Part shown: one piece after another, positions 57,315 through 64,000 of the stretch
Layout: every line of letters starts with the position of its first letter
Position numbering within the stretch: position 1 is the stretch's first letter
Assembly: GCA_009760855.2 (NCBI GenBank)
Contig: WPIO01000069.1
Span: forward strand, 491,001-555,000
From: Cristatella mucedo
Taxonomy: Eukaryota > Bryozoa > Phylactolaemata > Cristatellidae
DNA length: 64,000 nucleotides
Direction: 5' to 3'
The notes under the pieces: model-generated
What the model was told of the DNA's origin: nothing
The model's database searches: none
The model's input: the letters and a program-made list of their open reading frames with translations, nothing else
Position numbers and translations under genes: made by a program

Positions 57315-58200
57315 ATGATAACATAGTGATGCCATCCAATGGATGCACTATGTGAAATTATTTCTCTAAGACAAGTAATCGACGTGGTAAGATTGTCACA
57401 AAAGCACTAGATCAGTGCGCGTAAATTGAGCATATGCACAGACGATGTCAGTGGGTGTGAGACGAACGTTGAATCACCAACCAAGCAGTTTTTCAAGGGT
57501 ATGAGATTACCGGATACAGCCCAACAGTTTCTCTCTGAGACGAAAAACTTAAAGCGGTGTCAAATCTTTAGATTGTCAAAGATGAACCAAATATATCTTA
57601 CCTCGATATTAGAAAATAAAAAGCTCTTTCTGTAAACTGCGTGATTCTTAATACAGCCGAGGTCGAGAAGGTCCTCATCCGGGGCGGTAGTAGTAACAAC
57701 CAGATCGAACCCGATATTGATGTCTATGCTACACTTCATTATGCTAGCACGAGGCCTGTCGTTGGCGATTCGACCTGCTTAGCCAAACGAGTAAATTTTC
57801 CATCCCATTTGTATTTTACGTCACCACATCAATTTAATGGGCACTAGATGCCACCCAATAAACTGAGTATCTTAAACTTCGAAGAGGTTAGCTCCGTAGT
57901 ATTCTTATTACGAGACGGTCATTTAAGGCGCACTAGAGCCTGTCAAGGTTCGATGTGAATAGTCAGATCTCTTATTAGAAATGGCTAGTGTAATTATTAA
58001 GGCTAATTAACTGTAAATGCAGCATGGATAATAAGCTTTAATATAAAAAGGAATGGTAAAGACTGAATATAATTGTATAGCTGAAAACATACAAATCATA
58101 TAGACCTTAAGTATACCACTCGATAAATAAGATGTGAACTTACATTCTAAAAGATTTTTTTAAGTTCCAAATTTGTTTGCAACAATCTAACGCTTCAGAT
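57315..58200 (-). pseudogene. Decayed partial duplicate of the kelch gene
   Basis: This segment lines up collinearly with 55437-56340 on the same strand. Shared landmarks include the ATAGTGATGCCATCC start, the GACGAACnnTGAATCACCAACCAAGC stretch, the CTAGCACGAGGCnTGTCGTTGG block and AGAGCCTGTCAAGnTTCGATG. Homology covers the N-terminal two thirds of the gene and about 220 bp of non-coding sequence upstream, so it arose by DNA duplication and not by retroposition. Many indels and stops break every frame, and the C-terminal third with the BC-box is absent. A LINE-B copy (56553-56985) sits between gene and copy. It has no remaining coding capacity. Confidence 0.8.
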
Positions 58201-60699
58201 TAATTATGCTGGTGGTAAACTGGTGGCGAAAAAATAGAATTTTAGGAACTAATAACTTCCATGCTCACTTCAAATGGGTAGTTAGAACATAAGGCACTAC
58301 AAATCGGTAGCGTTTAGGATAAAAATCGAGATGATTATAATAGAATTAATCAACATTTGCTAGTATTAAGAAATACATTATACAATTTTTGGTTTTCAAT
58401 TATACTTGCTTCTGAATTTTGGCTCTTGCTATCGCAAACTAGGTTTGTTAATTTCGCCTTAGCATTCAAGCTATCACATGGCATCTTCTTCAGATCCTGA
58501 CATTTTTCACTACCTTGGCTCAGCAGAGCAGCTAAAATTGGAAACGCGAGGCTAGCTAAATGTTTGCACTAGTTAAGCAGTGACAACGTTTTTTAGGGGA
58601 ATCTGTATCTTTGACATACTTCAGAGGCTTCAATTCTTCACTGGGAAAAAATGTGACTTCTTTGACCGACAATGGAGCTCGTTTTTTCCATTAGCCAGAT
58701 ACCGCGGCTAATTTAGTCAATAGCTTACAGCTAGTAAACTCCTTTCAACCTACTTCGCTAAATGCCTTCAACATTTTTTATGGCAAGCCCATCACTTTTG
58801 TATGCCATATGTAGTGCGTAGGCAACATCGGGTGACCTGAATTCATAAAGGTTCCTTTAAGTTCACCATTTGAAAGCACGATAAACAATTATTTACTAAG
58901 TAATTGCGTCATTCTGGAGTTTCTAATGAACTGGCTAAGTAGCCTAATAATAAAATACAATACTATGCTAATACCTCGATAAGGTATTTGTGATAATTTG
59001 AAACTCAATCGAAACACATGCGTGCGCAGTTTCAAATATTATAATTTAAACAGACGATAGGAACTTCCAATCTTTTTGTATTTAACTTACAGATTCAGAG
59101 ACACCTAGGCCGTTGAACAGAAAGAATTCTAAAGTCTTGCCTGCGGCTGCTTAATCTAAAAATTGTCAGCTCGGAGTTATCATTCTTAAAGCATGAACGT
59201 GTTTATAATATTAATACAAGCTTATCTATGTAAGCAGTATGCCTAGAGCGGAGAGCGAGGAGGCTCTGCCTAGATATTCGTCAAATGGTTAAGAAACGAA
59301 TTTTTCTTGGGAGCCAACGCCTATGGTTATCTTCACAGGTGATTTATAACCGTGACCTTAAAATAAACGTCAGCTTTTGTATGGTTGATATAGCAAGTTA
59401 GGCTATCCATTTCAGAGCGATTAAAATTATGAGAGCTTCAAAACACGAGCGTGTTTAGAGACTATGTTCTCGTAAGACGTTATAAAAGAAACTCATAGAA
59501 CTACTGTCGCCCATCCTATTTCAGTCTGCGTGAACTTGCGTGGCATAGGAGTAATTAAATTCGAAAGCCCATTCTACGAGCGCATTTAATACATTTTTAA
59601 TTAGCTGTAAGCATTTGAACTAAAAAACTGAAACTTTAAAATTGATGCCGAACAAGAATTGTAATTCTAGGCTTCGTAGCAATTTATAAAAAAATGCGTT
59701 ACACATAAACTAACTCAAGTTCACTTCCACTGTTGACGTAAACTTGCTTAGCTTACGAAAAATTGTAAAAACATAATTTCTATTTTAGTTACAAGTCGTA
59801 GGAAAGTGAACGCTTTGTATTCGCTTCCGACAAGAGGCGCCAGTAGTGAGATCAATCACAAACGTACTCACAACTCTCTAGCCGTCCTTTCCTGGGTAGT
59901 TAGTCCGGGTACTTACTAACAGAGGAGATTCAAATTTACGTTCGAAGCCTCAAGTAAATGACACTTTACACTTGTACTCGTTACCACCGTAAGTACCTGT
60001 CCCTGGAGTTAACCAATGAAACGGAAGAACCTTATATTCATTCCGTGACGGAAGACGGGAACTGGAACACGTGTAACTAATAGCAAGGTCAGCGTACCCT
60101 TCCGCTGCCTCGATCTTCTTCTGAAAAATTGCTGCAATTAAAACGCGCTCGTTCTTATTGTTTTAGCGAATAATTTTAAATAGACATACTTGATATGTTG
60201 GGTAGCTTTAATTTTAGAACTCCATACTTAGGAGCCAGGGGCTTACAACAAACGGTATTCAGTAGTCTCATTATGCGTGTAATTTTTTATTCATTTAGCC
60301 TGATATTGATTAAAAAAATGTACGCTCAGGTGACAAGTTTAAATGTGCTGAAAAAACTCTGGCATAAATCACTTTGTAAAGTAATTAGTATTTAGGAAGT
60401 GGACCTGCATAATTGAATGCAAACGTAATGAAGGCATTTGACTTTTAAAATAGGTATTTACCATCAGAATATGCTACTAAACTCGCTTTAAATATCAATG
60501 GCACTTTAACATGGCATGGCAAAGCAAGAATTTTCTTCGACTTAGATAGTAAGCACGCTCCCAATAACCGGTAGCAACGTGGCTTTTGCTTGATTCAGTT
60601 AAATGAGCGGCTGATTGCCTCTCGACTCACTTGACTGTGTCATTATAGTTCCGTCAGGGAGGAAAACGTTGCTTCCTCTTTCCAATTGAAGGAAGTGAG
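58201..60699. other. AT-rich intergenic sequence
   Basis: Beyond the kelch duplicate I see no further homology, element or coding signal. Confidence 0.5.
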
Positions 60700-61935
60700 C
60701 CGTCTTGTGCACTCAGGCACTCACAACTGGTGCAAGACTCTCCAGCTAAGCTTGCCAGTCGTGAGCGGGGCAGTTACCAAGTCACACCACTTTTGGCCGA
60801 AATTAACTAGCTCCCAGCGATGAAGCGAACATAATTCAAAATTGTTTCACTCTCTTTAGGGTCCCTTTCTCATTCGACGCCAGCCTGCTTATCAGGTATA
60901 CTGCCCTACCAGGCTAAACCTATATCTCTTGGATTCTTTGAATCTAACTGTTTACCTATACCGCGTACAAGCCTCAAGCCCTTTGGAGATCGTGCCTCTA
61001 GTTAGGATGCTTCTACACCTGGAACTTGCTCTCGACTTTCGTCGAGACATGGTCTGAATTGACATCATTTAAAAGGAAATTAAAAACGCACTTACTTATC
61101 ACAGCATTTAGTGGGTTCATGTCACTTGGCCTTTATGTGTTTACTCATGCTGACGCTGTGCATGCTACCACTAACCACTCTTGCATGCTGAACCTGCGAA
61201 TGTCACCACTAACGATGATATTATTTTAGTTTAATGAGCACGATAACAGTAATCACTGCAAATGCTTGTGGGTGTGGTTGCAACGCTAGTTTTCAAATCC
61301 CAGAAGATTGACCAATCGTTTTTATTGATAAAAGTGCTAGCATGGTATCCGGTTAATCAACGGATGTAGAGTATAGTTCTGAGCTGACCTACAAGGCCCT
61401 AGCTAGCTGAAATGCTGCACTAGTTTCAGCCACTTCCTGTCCTCAGGTCCTGTATCGCCAATCAATTAGCTCTTGCATTTCTCCAAGCAAAGACCGTTGG
61501 TGACGGAAGCTTTAACTCAGCAGGCAGCAGACCATGGAACTCACTTCCACTATACTTATGTAACGACAACTATCCCCCTGCTGATGATCGTGGTACATTA
61601 TTTATAGCGGTCCTGAGCTGCTACTTCCTGTTTTTCACTACCGCAATTGCTATCCTGACTCTGCTATGCTTTCCACTTTCTCTTTCTTGCATGAGATGCA
61701 GCTGTTGACTACTAAATGCGTAACGAAAGCCGCTTATGCTGTGAGTGCGCTATACAAAACTCTCTTGCCTAACACCCACATAGTATTTGTGGCTTTGTTG
61801 ATCTACTGATGGAAATACATTACATTACATACTAATAAATCAATCACGTTTCTTTTGCAGTAAATGGAAAGCACCTCAAAAGAAAATAACTTCTCGGAGG
61901 GCGTTGTATCAAGTGTGATTTTATTATTACTATTT
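60700..61935 (+). mobile_element. LINE-A 3' end split by LINE-B
   Basis: Worn RT C-terminus from 60700 (TGGTGCAAGACTCTCCAGCT) and 3' UTR to about 61264. It resumes at 61835 with CAATCACGTTTCTTTTGCAG and the tail motif CTTCTCGGAGGGCG, ending ATTTTATTATTA near 61930. The LINE-B copy at 61265-61832 fills the gap. Confidence 0.8.
61265..61832 (+). mobile_element. LINE-B copy inserted in LINE-A
   Basis: Starts in the MNMAARLVFKSQR-coding region and shows worn C-terminal RT, the CTAACACCCACATAGTATTT end and ATACATTACATTACATAC. All frames are broken. Confidence 0.8.
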
Positions 61936-63767
61936 GGTAAGCGACGTAAGTGAGCCATCTTGAGGCTTCCAGGACTTTATTGCTTTAATTTTTATAGATC
62001 TATGCGTGAAAGGTAAGAAATACCTTGCTGTTATAGCAATTTACAGAATTGCGATGATGCAATTACAAAGAAATTCCGAAATGCACAATTCACGAAATAA
62101 CGTTTAAGCCAAACGGGTGTGCTGTAACTAAACGCTCGCATTTAATTCGCATAGAAAGACACTTAGCCGTCTTAATGCAGAACACTTATCTAATCTTTGT
62201 TAAATCTATAGGTAGTTTAGTTGTGGAGCACGGCCAGTGAAAACATAGCGAAAATAAGCCATGCTAGGAACAATATGAATCGCAAATAAAATAAAAAACT
62301 GGTCACATAATATGTTATCTAAATTTATGCTATCGGCATGAAAATAATAATAGTATATTTGTAATAGTAAAAGTAAAAAAAATATTAAAAATTATAGAAA
62401 AATGTTCTTGCCCAGACGGCCCATGAATAACCCAAGATCCAATTCGTCTTTGGCTTATCGTAGAGAATGTAGTTCAACTAAATAGCCCTAGCTATTGTAA
62501 TCGCTCTACTGCCAAACAATTTCTATATCGACTAAGTTAATTCAAGGCCTTGAAGTATTTGCCTTTATAAAATTATAGTTGTCAGGGAAGTCCTTTGAAA
62601 TATATTTAATATATTTCGGGTGCATGAATAGCTTAGGAGCTGTAGATCCGACTTTCTCTTTAGCCTTCAAATCGTGGTTCCTTAGGCCTAAATATTTAGC
62701 TATGCCTTCAAAAGGTCTGAATCATGAAATATATTTCCCATGCAAATTTCTGTAGTCAACTATATATATGTGCCTAGAAGAGTTTAAAAAAATATTTTTA
62801 TGAGGCCTAGAAAATAAGTCAAATAACCAAATAAATAAATAAAAACTAATAAAATAAATACAAAATAAAATAGCATGGTCGCCGGGTTGTTAAAAATAGG
62901 TCTTGACGGGGTAACGAGTCAAAAACAAAATATTTGTGCAGGCCCTAATTTTTTAACATTTTGCGTTCATTTAACGTTGTTGCCAGCAAAAATGATATAA
63001 TTAACAGACAATTGCTTTGTTCAAAATGCCGTAAGGTAATTTTATTTGTCTCGGAGGTTACCTTAAAGGCCATCTTTACAACTATCACAATGTAAAAGTA
63101 CGTGCATCTTTAACTCGGGTTTATAATGTCGACCATTTACGTGTTAGTAGAGTGCTTCCATGTGATAAAAAGGATACGCAATGGTAATTTTTGAAATCCT
63201 GGAATGTACTGGTTCCTTTCTTTGTTAGAAAATCAGCTCATATAACGCTAATTTTCAGAAGTCTAGTCTTCTTGTAAAACATTCAGGCACCAGTTTTATA
63301 TTCGTTCCCTCTTCTTATCCAAATCAAAAATTACCGGCCGGAAGCGTACTTTTTTTCTGGTTATAAGGAAAAAAGCTCCAAAGTTCTGACATTTTACACA
63401 AACAAATTCGAGTTTCACGAAGCTATGCTAAGCGAGACGCACGTACTAAGCACGTACTTAAACGGCATCTAGGGAGTCACTAAAATGAATGAATTATATT
63501 GAATCTCTGCATTAACCAAAGCGAAGCAGCATCTAGCCCCTAATGGTAAACCTTCACGGGATATTTTTATTTATAGGGCAGAATGAAAGGTCGGGGAGGA
63601 CAATTATTAGGATTTATTTGGGCGTTGGAATTCTTTGCCTTAGTTTATGCTCTTATACGCAGGTATTTTTGATGATACAATAGAAAGCTTCTGCCATTGC
63701 TCAACCAAATAAATTGGGCATGTGCTGTGGCTATAACTGCTCGTTTTTTTTTAAACACTGCTCTCAT
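61936..63767. other. AT-rich intergenic sequence
   Basis: Contains AAATTCCGAAATGCACAA near 62070, similar to the unclassified repeat at 49360. A-rich stretches near 62340-62400 and 62815-62875. No coding signal. Confidence 0.45.
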
Positions 63768-64000
63768 AATGTATCTCCGTTTGTCATTTCTGGTAACGCT
63801 GGTTGACGACAGCCAGAAAATCTAGCTGCAGAGTTACTCCAGCAGTTAGTACGGTCTTTCAATGCTATGAAATGCCTTCCTCTGTCCCAGGATGCTATTA
63901 ATAATAATAATAATAATAAATGTCACGTAATGCCAATCATAATGATGATAATAACAATAATACATTTGATCAAGCGCCGTCAGAGAACTCAATCTTTACG
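63768..64000 (-). mobile_element. LINE-B and LINE-A remnants at the window edge
   Basis: AATGTATCTCCGTTTGTCA (63768-63790) is a LINE-B antisense end. 63805-63860 resembles antisense LINE-A RT (CTAGCTGCAGAGTTACTCCA). 63895-64000 holds (AAT)n and an antisense LINE-A tail (ACATTTGATCAAGCGCCGTC) that runs off the window. Confidence 0.6.

Overview
This is a eukaryotic (metazoan) genomic window. It has split genes with canonical GT..AG introns of up to 10.8 kb, AATAAA poly(A) signals, tRNA-derived SINEs, several LINE families, LTR-retrotransposon remnants and microsatellites. No operons, ribosome binding sites or CRISPR arrays are present. The L2-like LINEs, SINEs and gene content suit a repeat-rich invertebrate, but I cannot name the phylum from sequence alone.

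Three protein-coding genes can be assembled. (1) An ALKBH2-type DNA dioxygenase on the minus strand has three coding exons (12884-12582, 8383-8241, 7820-7508; 252 aa) with all catalytic residues. (2) An MFSD4/NaGLT1-type major-facilitator transporter on the plus strand has four coding exons (19673-19855, 30704-30830, 34104-34268, 34470-35650; 551 aa). Its first exon lies in a CpG-rich block and a poly(A) signal lies at 36170. (3) A kelch-repeat gene on the minus strand (54934 to about 56004, possibly to 56123) has a C-terminal BC-box and therefore looks like an Elongin-Cullin substrate receptor. A decayed partial tandem copy lies at 57315-58200. In both split genes the reading phases fit at every junction.

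Most of the rest is transposable-element DNA. LINE-A is L2-like with an (ATT)n tail and has about 22 copies or fragments. LINE-B is L2-like with an (ACATT)n tail and has about 15. SINE-1 (8 copies) is tRNA-derived with a palindrome before its B box. SINE-2 (about 5 copies) is tRNA-derived, and its 3' end copies the LINE-A 3' tail. SINE-3 is a weaker family of three diverged copies. There is also a probable solo LTR (17106-18435) with internal 121-bp repeats, the 5' part of a Ty3/gypsy-like element (about 47700-46790, minus), and the C-terminal end of an endonuclease-type (RLE) LINE (45960-46430). Elements are often nested, which gives a relative chronology.

Layout: 0-7.5 kb, old LINE/SINE remnants; 7.5-12.9 kb, ALKBH2; 13-19 kb, LINE-B, GC-rich blocks and the LTR; 19-36.2 kb, the transporter gene with LINE-filled introns and a tandem array of about 172 bp in intron 2; 36.3-54.8 kb, a retroelement graveyard; 54.9-58.2 kb, the kelch gene and its broken copy; 58.2-64 kb, AT-rich DNA with a nested LINE-B in LINE-A. 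The genes have unrelated roles (DNA repair, membrane transport, ubiquitin targeting) and show no sign of working together.
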